A DNA stretch of 41,181 bases from an uncultured Eubacteriales bacterium (GTDB lineage Bacteria; Bacillota; Clostridia; Oscillospirales; Acutalibacteraceae): positions 1 through 41,181 of the forward strand of contig OMYD01000035.1 in the NCBI GenBank assembly GCA_900315195.1. Direction: 5' to 3'. Of the stretch, positions 15,719-24,278 are shown piece by piece. Position 1 is the stretch's first letter, and each line of letters starts with the position of its first letter. Under the pieces are notes generated by a model. That model saw nothing but the letters and a program-made list of their open reading frames with translations, was not told the DNA's origin and ran no database searches. The translations under genes and the position numbers were made by a program.

Positions 15719-15994
15719 TTACTGATTAACGATATCCTTGAATGCCTTGCCTGCCTTGAAAGCGGGAACCTTGGAAGCGGGAATATCTATAGAGTTGCCT
15801 GTTCTGGGGTCAACACCTGTTCTGGCGTTTCTCTGGCGCTGCTCAAATGTGCCGAAGCCTGTAAGCTGAACCTTGTCGCCCTCTGCAACTGCCTTGATGA
15901 TTGTATCGAGAGTAGCCGCAAGAGCCTTCTCCGCGTCCTTCTTGGACAGACCTGTGTTTTCCTTAATTGCCTCGATTAATTCTGTCTTTTTCAT
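15719..15994 (-). CDS. hup: HU-family DNA-binding protein
   Basis: A 91-residue histone-like protein. The N-terminal helices are MKKTELIEAIKENTGLSKKD. The DNA-grasping beta arm is GFGTFEQRQRNARTGVDPRTG, cited in two parts as GFGTFEQRQRNAR and TGVDPRTGNSI, and the tip has the intercalating proline in IDIPASKVPAFKAGK. Length and sequence are those of a canonical HU. It begins one base before the mazG stop and is closed by a strong terminator, so it is probably expressed at a high level as a distinct unit or the end of spoVB-mazG-hup. Confidence 0.96.
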   Translation of the reverse strand: MKKTELIEAIKENTGLSKKDAEKALAATLDTIIKAVAEGDKVQLTGFGTFEQRQRNARTGVDPRTGNSIDIPASKVPAFKAGKAFKDIVNQ

Positions 15995-15995
15995 C

Positions 15996-16814
15996 TTAAT
16001 TAACCTCCATATTTTTTTGCTTTTGTTTTATCTTAACTTCCTCCCAAAGGGAATCAAGTTGTGACAATTCCGCGTTTTTCATATCGATTCCGCGCTCTGA
16101 GGCAAGCTGCTCAACCATTGAAAAACGTCCGATGTATTTGTCGCAGGCTTTATACAGCGCCTGTTCGCTGTTGATATCGAGATAGCGTGAGACGTTGACA
16201 ACCGAGAACAGCAAGTCGCCGAGCTCCTCGCACTGGTTATCAATACTTCCGTGCTCAATAGCAACCTTTAGCTCGTTGTATTCCTCAAAGAGCTTATTCA
16301 TAGCGCCGTCGACCGTATCCCACTCAAAGCCGACCTTTGATGACTTGCGCTGGATCTTTTCACTGCGCATAAGCGCAGGAAGCGCGCGTGATACGCTGAG
16401 CATTGCTTCGGTCTGGGTCTTTTGGGATTTGGTTTCCATTTTAACCGCGTCCCAGTTTTGAAGGGCTTCGTTTTCGTCGCCCGCGGTTTTATCGCCAAAC
16501 ACATGGGGATGGCGGATAATCAGCTTTTTACAGATTCCGTCACAGACATCGTTAATGTCAAATCCACCGCTCTCACTCTCTATTTCGGAATGAAGCGCGA
16601 CCTGAAGCAGAACATCTCCAAGCTCTTCCTTTAAAAGCTCGGCGTCGCTGTTGTCAATAGCCTCAACAGCCTCATATGTTTCCTCAATGAAGTTCGAGCG
16701 AATTGACTCATGCGTCTGCGCTCTGTCCCACGGACAACCGCCCGGGGCGCGAAGAATTTTAACTATTTCAACCAAGTCGTTAAAATCGTAATTCGGTTTC
16801 TCTGTAAAATTCAA
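15996..16814 (-). CDS. mazG: MazG nucleoside triphosphate pyrophosphohydrolase
   Basis: MazG hydrolyses (d)NTPs to monophosphates and helps remove aberrant nucleotides. The 272-residue protein has the two tandem MazG domains. The first has GGCPWDRAQTHESIRSNFIEE and EELGDVLLQVALHSEI (quoted as family blocks near residues 26-80); the second has EELGDLLFSVVNVSRYL near 205. The EExxE/ELxD metal ligands are present in both. In Bacillus the corresponding YabN carries an extra N-terminal methyltransferase-like domain; that is absent here. It lies 49 bases after the flippase gene. Confidence 0.95.
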   Translation of the reverse strand: MNFTEKPNYDFNDLVEIVKILRAPGGCPWDRAQTHESIRSNFIEETYEAVEAIDNSDAELLKEELGDVLLQVALHSEIESESGGFDINDVCDGICKKLIIRHPHVFGDKTAGDENEALQNWDAVKMETKSQKTQTEAMLSVSRALPALMRSEKIQRKSSKVGFEWDTVDGAMNKLFEEYNELKVAIEHGSIDNQCEELGDLLFSVVNVSRYLDINSEQALYKACDKYIGRFSMVEQLASERGIDMKNAELSQLDSLWEEVKIKQKQKNMEVN

Positions 16815-16863
16815 AATATCTCACCTTCAGCACTGCTTTTGCATTAGCCTACAGTTCTCTATT

Positions 16864-18669
16864 TTAACCAATTAAGTGTAATTTTTCAAGTGTTTTTGCA
16901 ATTTTTTCACCTTTTGGAAGAAATTTGATTTCTTCTGCGCTAAAGGTGCGAATTATTAGTAAAACTGCCATATAAATAATTACGGCAACCAGCACAGCGG
17001 CTATTAAAGCCACGCGTGACGGCAAATAAGGCACAGCAAGCTTATATGTGAAGTATGCCGCGGCCGAGCTGTAAACCGCTCCCGCGAGTGGCTTGATTGT
17101 GGTATTGAAGAAGTCCGGAACGATTCCGCTGTACTTAACAAGCAGGAACATACCGATTACGCAGATAAGCGCGTATGCCACCATCGAACCGACAGTTGCG
17201 CCCTGAATATTTATTTCGGGAATACTTACGAATATCCACGAGGTGCCTATTTTGACAAACAGACAGATGATATACAAAATCATGGGTACTTTGACCTTGC
17301 CAATACCATTTATCATTGAGCAGATCGGCGTAATAATCGCGGTAAAGATTGTTGTGATTCCCATTACGGTAAGAACGTTTCCGCCTATTTCAACGATCTC
17401 GGGGCTTGAGCCGTAAATAAAGCCCATTATCGGATGAGCCAGAACAACAAGTCCTAACGACATAGGGAGGGTGAACATCATGGTCATCTTTAGCACGGTG
17501 TTCATCGACTGCTTAAACTCGCGCTTGTCGCCCTTTGTCCACGCGCTGGTAACGTTAGGCATTGCGCTTGAGCCGAATGCCTGTGTAACAGCGGTCACAA
17601 GCTGCATTAATGTAAGAGCGGTGGCGTAGCAGCCCCACAGGTTAGTGTGAATGGTGACATGCTTGCCGTGGAAGGCGTTTTCAGGATAGAATTTGCCGTA
17701 CTGATCCATAAGCTCGTGACCGTGACGATGCGATAAATCAAGCAGAACATTCTGGATAATAGCCGAGTCAATCAGCGAAGCAAGGCTCATAACAAGCGCG
17801 CCGCCCGCTATCGGCAGAGCGGTTCTGATCATCATATTAAAGGTTTCACGCTTCTGACGCGCGTCGATTGAGTTTTCGTAATACTGACGCGGTATTCCGT
17901 CGCCCTGAACCTTAAATTTTGTAAAGTAGTAAAGCCAAGACGCCATACTGCTGAGCGAAATTCCCATTATAGCGCCTGTTACCGCTAATGAGAAAATGGT
18001 TTTCAGGGCTTCCTCCTGATTGCTGAAATGCATCCAGAGGAAAGAATGTGACGCTTTATTTGACTCCATTCCCGCCCAAAGAATCAAATACGCGAGCGCG
18101 GAGCCGATTACAAGCTTTACTACCGCCTCGATAATCTCGGAAACGGCAGTGGGCATCATATTGCGCTGGCCCTCGTAATAGCCGCGGTAAGCCGAAGCAA
18201 GACAGCCGAAAAATACCGTCGGCGCGAGGAAAAGAGTCGGAACGATAGCGTAGGGCTGATGAATTACCGCAAGCGAATAAGGAATGCACGCGCCCCCGAT
18301 AATGACCGTGCAAATGAGTCCCAGCACGGTGAAAAACGGAACCGAGAGCTTTTGGATCTGACGCACATCCTTATAGCGCTTTTTTGTCATGTTCTCGGAC
18401 ACCAAACGCGAAACCGCTATCGGCAGACCGCCTGTCGCCACGGTAAAAATAACGACGAATATCTCATAGGCATTGGCGTAAAGACCTGTGCCGAAGGACG
18501 TCATACCGGGAACATCATAGCTTGAAAGGATAGCTGCCAGAACAACCTTGTTGAGCAGGCCGAAAACCTTGACAATAACCATGCTTATTGTCAGGATCGC
18601 GGCGCCCTTAACAAAGGATTTTGAAACGTCCGAATCAAAATTCTTGACCGCGTTATACTTTTTTATCAA
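16864..18669 (-). CDS. MATE-like lipid/polysaccharide flippase of the SpoVB/YabM (MurJ-like MOP) family
   Basis: A polytopic membrane protein of 601 residues with about 14 hydrophobic segments, matching the MVF/MOP exporter fold. Markers are AILTISMVIVKVFGLLNKV near the N terminus, TVATGGLPIAVSRLVSENM, and FGSSAMPNVTSAW. Members move lipid-linked wall or polysaccharide precursors across the membrane; SpoVB acts in spore cortex synthesis. The neighbours mazG-hup-rqcP-yabP-yabQ-divIC match the yabM locus of Bacillus. It is longer than the usual 520-540 residues because of extra loops near residues 205-225 and 315-345. The start is TTG at 18669, with AAAGGTGA six bases upstream; a nearby ATG in another frame reaches a stop at once. 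Confidence 0.88.
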   Translation of the reverse strand: MIKKYNAVKNFDSDVSKSFVKGAAILTISMVIVKVFGLLNKVVLAAILSSYDVPGMTSFGTGLYANAYEIFVVIFTVATGGLPIAVSRLVSENMTKKRYKDVRQIQKLSVPFFTVLGLICTVIIGGACIPYSLAVIHQPYAIVPTLFLAPTVFFGCLASAYRGYYEGQRNMMPTAVSEIIEAVVKLVIGSALAYLILWAGMESNKASHSFLWMHFSNQEEALKTIFSLAVTGAIMGISLSSMASWLYYFTKFKVQGDGIPRQYYENSIDARQKRETFNMMIRTALPIAGGALVMSLASLIDSAIIQNVLLDLSHRHGHELMDQYGKFYPENAFHGKHVTIHTNLWGCYATALTLMQLVTAVTQAFGSSAMPNVTSAWTKGDKREFKQSMNTVLKMTMMFTLPMSLGLVVLAHPIMGFIYGSSPEIVEIGGNVLTVMGITTIFTAIITPICSMINGIGKVKVPMILYIICLFVKIGTSWIFVSIPEINIQGATVGSMVAYALICVIGMFLLVKYSGIVPDFFNTTIKPLAGAVYSSAAAYFTYKLAVPYLPSRVALIAAVLVAVIIYMAVLLIIRTFSAEEIKFLPKGEKIAKTLEKLHLIG

Positions 18670-18714
18670 ATCATATCACCTTTAAAATAGTGTTTTGTAA
18701 TATACACAAGGGCA

Positions 18715-18735
18715 GGGAGCCTGAAACAGACTCCC
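18715..18735 (-). other. hairpin without T run upstream of the flippase gene
   Basis: On the minus strand GGGAGTCTG can pair with CAGGCTCCC (one G-U pair) around a TTT loop. The sequence after it is TGCCCTTGTG, so it does not look like an intrinsic terminator. It lies between the MITE-like element and the flippase start and may be a leader structure. Confidence 0.4.
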
Positions 18736-18752
18736 CTGTCAGTTCTAAATTA

Positions 18753-18921
18753 TTAAGGCAATACCGCACAATTACGGTGTGCGGATTGCGCAGTAATATT
18801 TTTCGTCAGAGTGTACAAATAAATTGAGGTAAGGCTGACGCCTTGCCGAGGTTTTTTGGACAGTCTGACGGAATAATATTCAAGCAAGGCGTGCGCCGCG
18901 AATTGTGCGGTATTGCCTTAA
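18753..18921. mobile_element. MITE-like palindromic element with 21-base perfect terminal inverted repeats
   Basis: The ends TTAAGGCAATACCGCACAAT(T) and its exact reverse complement bound a 169-base element. The interior is itself an imperfect inverted repeat: TCGTCAGAGTGT on the left matches CCGTCAGACTGT read from the right. At the centre (18828-18848) GGTAAGGC and GCCTTGCC enclose TGAC. There is no open frame, so it would be a non-autonomous element. The outermost bases TTAA on both sides could be a TTAA or TA target duplication. The right end supplies the TAA stop (18918-18920) of the zinc-ribbon gene. As RNA it could fold into one long hairpin and limit read-through. Confidence 0.8.
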
Positions 18922-19451
18922 GCTTCATCGGCAGCCTTTACAGACTCCTCGGCGTCCTCGGAAATTTCAGCTACGGCTTTCTGAGCGGCAACTACGATTT
19001 CGTCGGGCTTTGCCTCAACCGCTTCCTCAACTGCTTCCTCTACGGTCTCGGCAATTTCCTTTACAGGCTCCTCGGGCTCATCCTCAAACTTATGGCCGCA
19101 GATGTTGCAGAATGAGGATTCCTTTGTTACCTTGTTTTCGCACTCGGGGCAGATCTTCTGATTCTTGATTGAAGCGATGTGAGCCTCAACAATAGCGAGG
19201 TTCTGCTTGAGTTCTGTAATTTCCTCAACAACCTTCGCGATATCCTCGGCGAGGTCTATGTCCTGAGTAGTGGCTTTATATGTCAGCTTGCCGAGCTCGA
19301 TGAGCTTTTTGCCGATTGAACGCTTAATGGTCTCCGCCGAAATTCTGTGCTTTGAAGCGTCATAGAGCATTGCCGCTTTTTTGGAAACAACCGATGCGGC
19401 CGCTTTGGCGTTAACTTTTACATCACCGATAATTGTGTCAAAATTTTTCAT
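18918..19451 (-). CDS. zinc-ribbon protein with coiled coil and acidic C-terminal tail
   Basis: A 177-residue protein of no assigned function. Residues 1-60 are alanine- and lysine-rich helices, and 65-98 form a probable coiled coil. A zinc ribbon has Cys101, Cys104, Cys115 and Cys118 (CPECENKV, FCNICGHKF). Residues 122-177 are dominated by Glu and Ala and are probably disordered. There is no signal peptide. Similar short zinc-ribbon proteins are common in Clostridia. The gene is a single unit with its own sigma-A promoter; the start ATG at 19451 has AAAGGTG upstream. Its stop codon is formed at the edge of the MITE-like element, so the original C terminus may have been altered by insertion. 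Confidence 0.85.
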   Translation of the reverse strand: MKNFDTIIGDVKVNAKAAASVVSKKAAMLYDASKHRISAETIKRSIGKKLIELGKLTYKATTQDIDLAEDIAKVVEEITELKQNLAIVEAHIASIKNQKICPECENKVTKESSFCNICGHKFEDEPEEPVKEIAETVEEAVEEAVEAKPDEIVVAAQKAVAEISEDAEESVKAADEA

Positions 19452-19477
19452 AATTCTTCACCTTTCTTTTTTGTCGT

Positions 19478-19491
19478 GCGGGACATCCCGC
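19478..19491 (+). terminator. hairpin in the zinc-ribbon gene leader; terminator-like only on the plus strand
   Basis: GCGGGA and TCCCGC form a six-base-pair stem with a CA (TG on the other strand) loop. On the plus strand it is followed by GTTTTTATTT, a terminator form, although no plus-strand gene precedes it. On the minus strand it is a leader hairpin about 27 bases before the start codon. It could block antisense transcripts from entering hemZ. Confidence 0.45.
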
Positions 19492-19507
19492 GTTTTTATT
19501 TGTAAGT

Positions 19508-19536
19508 ATTATAACACTATTCAAGCGAATAATCAA
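19508..19536 (-). promoter_or_regulatory. sigma-A promoter of the zinc-ribbon gene
   Basis: On the minus strand TTGATT (19531-19536) and a perfect TATAAT (19508-19513) are spaced by 17 bases. The -35 element lies within the last codons of hemZ, which shows that the zinc-ribbon gene is transcribed separately from the long upstream run. Confidence 0.85.
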
Positions 19537-20983
19537 CCGCATTAGTGCCGTAAAATCGGGATATTTGCGCTTTTCTGTTGAGCAATTCGTCAAATCTGTC
19601 TATATATTCATATGGATATTTGAAGTTAAATATCCGCGTGAGATAATCTGTTTCGGGATTTTTAAGCTTGGTTACTCCGCCCGAGCCGCAAGCGAGAATT
19701 GTATGGGTTTCATCCATGACATAAACGTTGTACAAACTCTCGTATCCGCGCTTTGACCAGCCTACGTTTTCAAGGTTGCCGACCATGCGCGTCTGGCGGT
19801 AAAGGTAGTACGGAATGTAGTCAAGCGAGCTAAGCTTTTGCCGCGCGTAGTCCTGCATTGCCCTTGCCGCGAGCGCCTCGTCTTTATCGAAGGTCTTTCC
19901 CTCGGTCGTCAGGTTGGCTGCGCGCTTCATGCACAGCGTATGAACCGTTACGCACTCGGCTTTCAAATCATCGGTTACGGTGTTAAGCGAGTGTTTAAAG
20001 CCTTCGACAGTGTCGGTCGGAAGCCCCGCTATAAGGTCGGTGTTGATGTTGTCAAAGCCGCAGCGGCGCGCTGTTTCAAACGCGTTAAGAAACTGCTCCG
20101 CGGTATGCTTCCTTCCTATTGCGCTGAGCACGCTGTCGCTTAAAGTCTGGGGGTTAATGCTGATTCTGTCAACTTTATTTTCTTTTAAAGCAAAAAGTTT
20201 TTCTTCGTCAATGGTATCCGGTCTGCCCGCCTCAACGGTAAACTCGCGGCAGGTCGACATATCAAAGCTGTCATTCACCGCTGTTAGAACACGCCTTAGC
20301 TGCCGGGCGCTGAGCGTTGTGGGAGTGCCGCCGCCGAAATAAACGCTTTCAAGCCTGAGCCCGAGGCTGTTCACGATTTTAGCCGTCGCCTTTATTTCCT
20401 CGCAGAGCAGGCTTGTATACGGCTCTATAAGCTTTTTTGCCCTCTCAACCGAGGCCATGACAAACGAGCAATAGCTGCACCTTGACGGACAGAACGGAAC
20501 GCCGACGTAAAGGCTGAATGATTCGGGGCGCGACAGCGAGAGGATCCTTCGCTCGTTTTTCTCGGTCAGTTTCGCAAGCTCAAAACGCTCGCGGCTGACA
20601 AAATACTCGTTTAAAAACCTGCGCTCAGCCTCAGCCTCGCCCGATTCGCCGACGATTTTTCTGAAAAGCTTTATCGGGCGCACACCGGTAAGCAAGCCCC
20701 AGGCCTGCTCAACCGAGCTGAATTTTACAAGAGCCTTATATACAAGCTTAACCGTGCGCAGCTCATTTTCGGCGTTGTCACGTGACCTTTCCGCGAAGCT
20801 CTCCTCAGCAAAGCCGCCGATTTTGATTTTTACGGTTATCTTTTCGCCGAGCTCGGTAAAAATAAACGGCTCTGACACCTCGGAAAACTCCTTGTAAACC
20901 GTAATCTTCTCATCGGGGAAAAACAGCCTCGCAAGATTCTCAAGTTCAAACCAGAAGGTATTGTTTTTGACATATAAATTCAT
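19517..20983 (-). CDS. hemZ: HemZ-type coproporphyrinogen dehydrogenase-like radical SAM protein
   Basis: An oxygen-independent coproporphyrinogen III oxidase-like radical SAM protein of 488 residues. The N-terminal 155 residues are the HemZ-specific extension (LLTGVRPIKLFRKI). The radical SAM core begins with VPFCPSRCSYCSF, with cluster cysteines 165, 169 and 172, then YFGGGTPTTL and the conserved SINPQTL. HemZ is the form found in many Firmicutes. Family members include true decarboxylating enzymes and HemW-like haem chaperones, so the reaction is inferred. The ATG follows the MBL hydrolase stop with no gap; it is the last gene of the hprK-to-hemZ run. Confidence 0.9.
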   Translation of the reverse strand: MNLYVKNNTFWFELENLARLFFPDEKITVYKEFSEVSEPFIFTELGEKITVKIKIGGFAEESFAERSRDNAENELRTVKLVYKALVKFSSVEQAWGLLTGVRPIKLFRKIVGESGEAEAERRFLNEYFVSRERFELAKLTEKNERRILSLSRPESFSLYVGVPFCPSRCSYCSFVMASVERAKKLIEPYTSLLCEEIKATAKIVNSLGLRLESVYFGGGTPTTLSARQLRRVLTAVNDSFDMSTCREFTVEAGRPDTIDEEKLFALKENKVDRISINPQTLSDSVLSAIGRKHTAEQFLNAFETARRCGFDNINTDLIAGLPTDTVEGFKHSLNTVTDDLKAECVTVHTLCMKRAANLTTEGKTFDKDEALAARAMQDYARQKLSSLDYIPYYLYRQTRMVGNLENVGWSKRGYESLYNVYVMDETHTILACGSGGVTKLKNPETDYLTRIFNFKYPYEYIDRFDELLNRKAQISRFYGTNAVDYSLE

Positions 20984-21610
20984 TTACAGCCGCCTCATAA
21001 GTGGATTAAACCTGCGCTCATGCTCAAGATTTGTGAGCGGGCCGTGCCCGGGGATAATTGTATAATCGCCTTCAAGCTGCCTGACGCGCTTCAGGGATTG
21101 CATCATGTTGAAATCGTCGCCCGTTTCAAGGTCTGTTCTGCCGTACGATTCCATGAAAATCAAATCACCCGCGAGCATGATGTCGTCAAACAGGAAAATA
21201 CCGCAGCCCGAGGTATGACCGGGGGTGTAAAGATATGTAATTTCGGTTTCGCCCAGCTTGAATTTTTCGCCGTCCTCAAGCAGAATATCGGCTTCAAACG
21301 GCTTAAACGGAATTCCGTGGCGCTTTGTTCCGTTAAGCTCGGTATTGCGCAGGAAAACCGCGTTGTTTTTGCCCGTAACAATCTTGGCGCCGTACTTGTT
21401 GGCAAGCTGCTTGGCGTAGCAGATGTGGTCGTAATGGCCGTGAGTCAGCAGAACATACTCAAGCTTTCCGCCGTCCTTTTCAATCTGCGCCTCGAGCATC
21501 TTTGACTGGGCGCCGGGGTCGCTTACCGCCGCCTTGCCCGTCGCCTCGTCGACAAGGTAGCAGCAGTTTGTTTCAAGCATTGTGACATGATATATCTGAA
21601 CGTTGATCAT
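20984..21610 (-). CDS. metallo-beta-lactamase fold hydrolase (glyoxalase II-like, YqgX type)
   Basis: A 208-residue MBL-fold enzyme. The metal-binding motif is THGHYDH (His57, His59, Asp61, His62), with further ligands in PGHTSGCG, AGDLIF (Asp) and IPGHGPLT (His). This is the short glyoxalase II-like form common in Firmicutes next to dtd and rel; many are annotated as hydroxyacylglutathione hydrolase, but the substrate is uncertain in organisms without glutathione. It overlaps dtd by ATGA, so translation is coupled. Confidence 0.92.
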   Translation of the reverse strand: MINVQIYHVTMLETNCCYLVDEATGKAAVSDPGAQSKMLEAQIEKDGGKLEYVLLTHGHYDHICYAKQLANKYGAKIVTGKNNAVFLRNTELNGTKRHGIPFKPFEADILLEDGEKFKLGETEITYLYTPGHTSGCGIFLFDDIMLAGDLIFMESYGRTDLETGDDFNMMQSLKRVRQLEGDYTIIPGHGPLTNLEHERRFNPLMRRL

Positions 21611-22062
21611 CTTTTCAAATCCTTTGAATTAATGTCGATTGTTACAGGGCCGTCGTTTATCAGACTTACCTGCATATCCGCGCCGAAAATACCCTTTTCC
21701 ACCCTTTTTACGCCGTTATTAAGCAGCCTTTGGCAGAAATACCCGTAGAGCGGCTCGGCTGTTTCGGGACGCGCCGCGCCGATAAAGCTGGGGCGCCTGC
21801 CGTGAGAGCAGTCGGCACAGAGCGTAAAGTTTGAAATAACCAGTACCTCGCCGTCAATGTCGGCAAGCGACAGATTCATTTTGTCGTTTTGGTCGGTAAA
21901 AACGCGCAGACCTGATATTTTGTCAGCCAGAAGCTCCGCCTCTTTTTCATTATCGCCCTGCTCAACTCCGAGCAGAATCAAAAAGCCCTGCGCAATTTTG
22001 CCGACAACGGCGTCGTCAACCGTTACCGAAGCGCGCGATACGCGCTGTATTATCGCTTTCAT
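21607..22062 (-). CDS. dtd: D-aminoacyl-tRNA deacylase
   Basis: Dtd removes D-amino acids (and glycine from mischarged tRNA-Ala) from tRNA. The 151-residue protein begins MKAIIQRVSRASVTVDD. It has the FTLCADCSHGRRPSF segment in place of the usual SQFTL-type block, and the active-site NDGPVTI with the Gly-cisPro pair that gives chiral selection. It begins 20 bases after rel, a common pairing in Firmicutes (rel-dtd). Confidence 0.95.
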   Translation of the reverse strand: MKAIIQRVSRASVTVDDAVVGKIAQGFLILLGVEQGDNEKEAELLADKISGLRVFTDQNDKMNLSLADIDGEVLVISNFTLCADCSHGRRPSFIGAARPETAEPLYGYFCQRLLNNGVKRVEKGIFGADMQVSLINDGPVTIDINSKDLKR

Positions 22063-22082
22063 GTAGATTCCTCAGTAAATAA

Positions 22083-24278
22083 TTAAAGTCTCTTGATTTC
22101 CTCAATTCCGTTGATGTCGGAAAGCCTTGAGATAACACCTCTGAGGTGATCCCTGCCCGCGACGTCGATGGTTATTGTGACAACCGCTTTGCCGTCCTTG
22201 AGTTCGCGGGAATTGAGTGTGTGGATAAATATATGCATGTTCGAGAGCTGGATCGTGACGTCGGCAAGCAGCCCCGTGCGGTCGGCGGCGATGATTTGAA
22301 GCGTGCTTCTGAACGCCTCGCCCGCCTCGATTTCCCAGTGCGCCGATACCCAGCGCTCAGGCTCCTCGGAGTCAGCGATATTCTTCGGAACGTTTGTGCA
22401 GCCGCGCTTGTGGATTGAAACACCGTAGCCGCGAGTGATGTAGCCGATTATATCGTCCCCGGGAAGCGGGTTGCAGCAGTTTGAGAATTTGACAAGCACA
22501 TCGTCGTTGCCCTCGATTATTACGCCCGATGACGCCTTTTTGCGCCTTACGGGAGCCTGCGGAACGGTAATTGTCTCGATGTCCTTAGCGTATGTCTTTT
22601 GATACTCTTCTTTGAGGCGCGGCATGATTTTCCAGAGCTGGATTCCTCCGTAGCCGACCGCCGCGTAGAAGTCGTCGAGCGTATTGTACTGCTTTTTCAT
22701 GCTGACATTCTTAAAGAACTCAGCCATTTCATCTTCGTTGAGGTTCATGCCCTGACGCTTGAACTCACGGTCAACCATCTGCTTGCCCTCAACAATATTT
22801 TCATCCCGTTTTTCGTGCTTGAACCACGAGCGGATTTTTGATTTTGCCGACGCTGTTTTGCATATATCGATCCAGGCGCGGTTGGGATGCTCCTCTTTCT
22901 GGGTAATTATCTCACAGATTTCGCCGTTTTTAAGCTTATGGTCTATGGGAACGATTTTGCCGTTGATTTTGGCTCCGACCATGCGGTGGCCGACCTGGGT
23001 ATGGATCTGATACGCCAAATCAATGGGAGTCGAGTCGCGCGTAAGGCTGATTACGTCGCCCTTAGGAGTGAATACATAAACGTCGTTTTCGCCCAAATCG
23101 TTTCGGATATTGCGCGCGATATCGGTGGCGTCCTCGGTTTCGAGCTGGTCGAGGATCATCCTCTTGACCTTTTCGATATTTTGGCTTACAAGCTCCTCTT
23201 CCTTGCCGCCCGATTTCATTCCGAGCTTGTACTTCCAGTGCGCCGCGATACCGTATTCGGCGGTATAGTGCATTTCCCATGTGCGTATCTGCACCTCAAA
23301 TGGGATCGCCTTGTTGTCGAGAACGGTGGTGTGCAGGCTTCGGTACATATTCTGCTTGGGCATGGAAATGTAGTCCTTAAAGCGGTTTGGAATGGGCTTG
23401 AAAATGTCGTGCACAACGCCCAGAACATTGTAGCAGTCTGACACGTTGTCGACTATAACGCGCACCGCGAAAACATCGTAGATGTCGTTGATGCTCTGGT
23501 TGCGCATTATGGTTTTGCGGTAGATGCTGTTAATGCTCTTTACCCTGCCGCTTATATACACATTCGGGATAGTGTCCTTTGTCTTTTCGAGGATCTGTGA
23601 CTTGATGGATTCGATAAAACGCTCTCTCTCCTCCTCCTCAAGCAGCAGGGCGTCCTCGATTTCCTTATAGCCCACGGGGTCAAGATATTGAAGCGAGCGG
23701 TCCTCAAGCTCCTCCTTTAAGGTTTTGATACCAAGGCGGTGAGCTATCGGCGCGTAAACCTGCATATTCTCAACGGACTTATCACGCCGCTTTTGCTCGG
23801 GCATGCAGTCCATGGTGCGCATGTTGTGAAGACGGTCGGCAAGCTTAATGATTATTACGCGGATATCGTCCGCCATCGCGATAAGCATTTTGCGGATGCT
23901 TTCAGCCTGCTGTTCCTCACGGGTGGAGTACGGGATTTTAGAGATTTTGGTAACACCGTCTATAAGCTTAGCTACATCGTCACCGAACATTCTGCGGATT
24001 TCGCCGAGCATAACGGGAGTGTCCTCAACAACATCGTGCAGAAGCGCGCCGCAGATGCTGTCGGTGTCAAGACCCAGCTCCGCTATAATGCACGCCACGG
24101 ACGTCGGGTGCAGAATGTAAGGAATGCCCGACACTCTGCGCTGGTCGCCGTGAGATTTTTCGGCAAAGCTGTAGGCTGATTCAATTTTTTCCATATCATA
24201 GTAGTTTCCCGAGCGGGACAAAATGCCCAGCAGCTCCGAAAAGTCCTGATAGTGAGCCACATTGGAAAATCTGCTCAT
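22083..24278 (-). CDS. rel: bifunctional (p)ppGpp synthetase/hydrolase
   Basis: Rel makes and degrades the alarmone (p)ppGpp in the stringent response. The 731-residue protein has all domains. The HD hydrolase has SHGDQRRVSGIPYILHP (His43, His57) and LLHDVVEDT (His81-Asp82). The synthetase has YKEIEDALL and the SMPKQNMYRSLHTTV region. A TGS domain (DVYVFTPKGDVISL), zinc-finger-like segment (CCNPLPGDDIIGYITRG) and C-terminal ACT domain follow. The start overlaps the recJ stop by four bases (ATGA). Position between recJ and dtd is usual for clostridia. Confidence 0.96.
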   Translation of the reverse strand: MSRFSNVAHYQDFSELLGILSRSGNYYDMEKIESAYSFAEKSHGDQRRVSGIPYILHPTSVACIIAELGLDTDSICGALLHDVVEDTPVMLGEIRRMFGDDVAKLIDGVTKISKIPYSTREEQQAESIRKMLIAMADDIRVIIIKLADRLHNMRTMDCMPEQKRRDKSVENMQVYAPIAHRLGIKTLKEELEDRSLQYLDPVGYKEIEDALLLEEEERERFIESIKSQILEKTKDTIPNVYISGRVKSINSIYRKTIMRNQSINDIYDVFAVRVIVDNVSDCYNVLGVVHDIFKPIPNRFKDYISMPKQNMYRSLHTTVLDNKAIPFEVQIRTWEMHYTAEYGIAAHWKYKLGMKSGGKEEELVSQNIEKVKRMILDQLETEDATDIARNIRNDLGENDVYVFTPKGDVISLTRDSTPIDLAYQIHTQVGHRMVGAKINGKIVPIDHKLKNGEICEIITQKEEHPNRAWIDICKTASAKSKIRSWFKHEKRDENIVEGKQMVDREFKRQGMNLNEDEMAEFFKNVSMKKQYNTLDDFYAAVGYGGIQLWKIMPRLKEEYQKTYAKDIETITVPQAPVRRKKASSGVIIEGNDDVLVKFSNCCNPLPGDDIIGYITRGYGVSIHKRGCTNVPKNIADSEEPERWVSAHWEIEAGEAFRSTLQIIAADRTGLLADVTIQLSNMHIFIHTLNSRELKDGKAVVTITIDVAGRDHLRGVISRLSDINGIEEIKRL

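Noticed and set aside
22887-23441. 184-codon plus-strand open frame within rel
   Set aside because: Antisense to the synthetase domain of Rel; no start signal or family resemblance.
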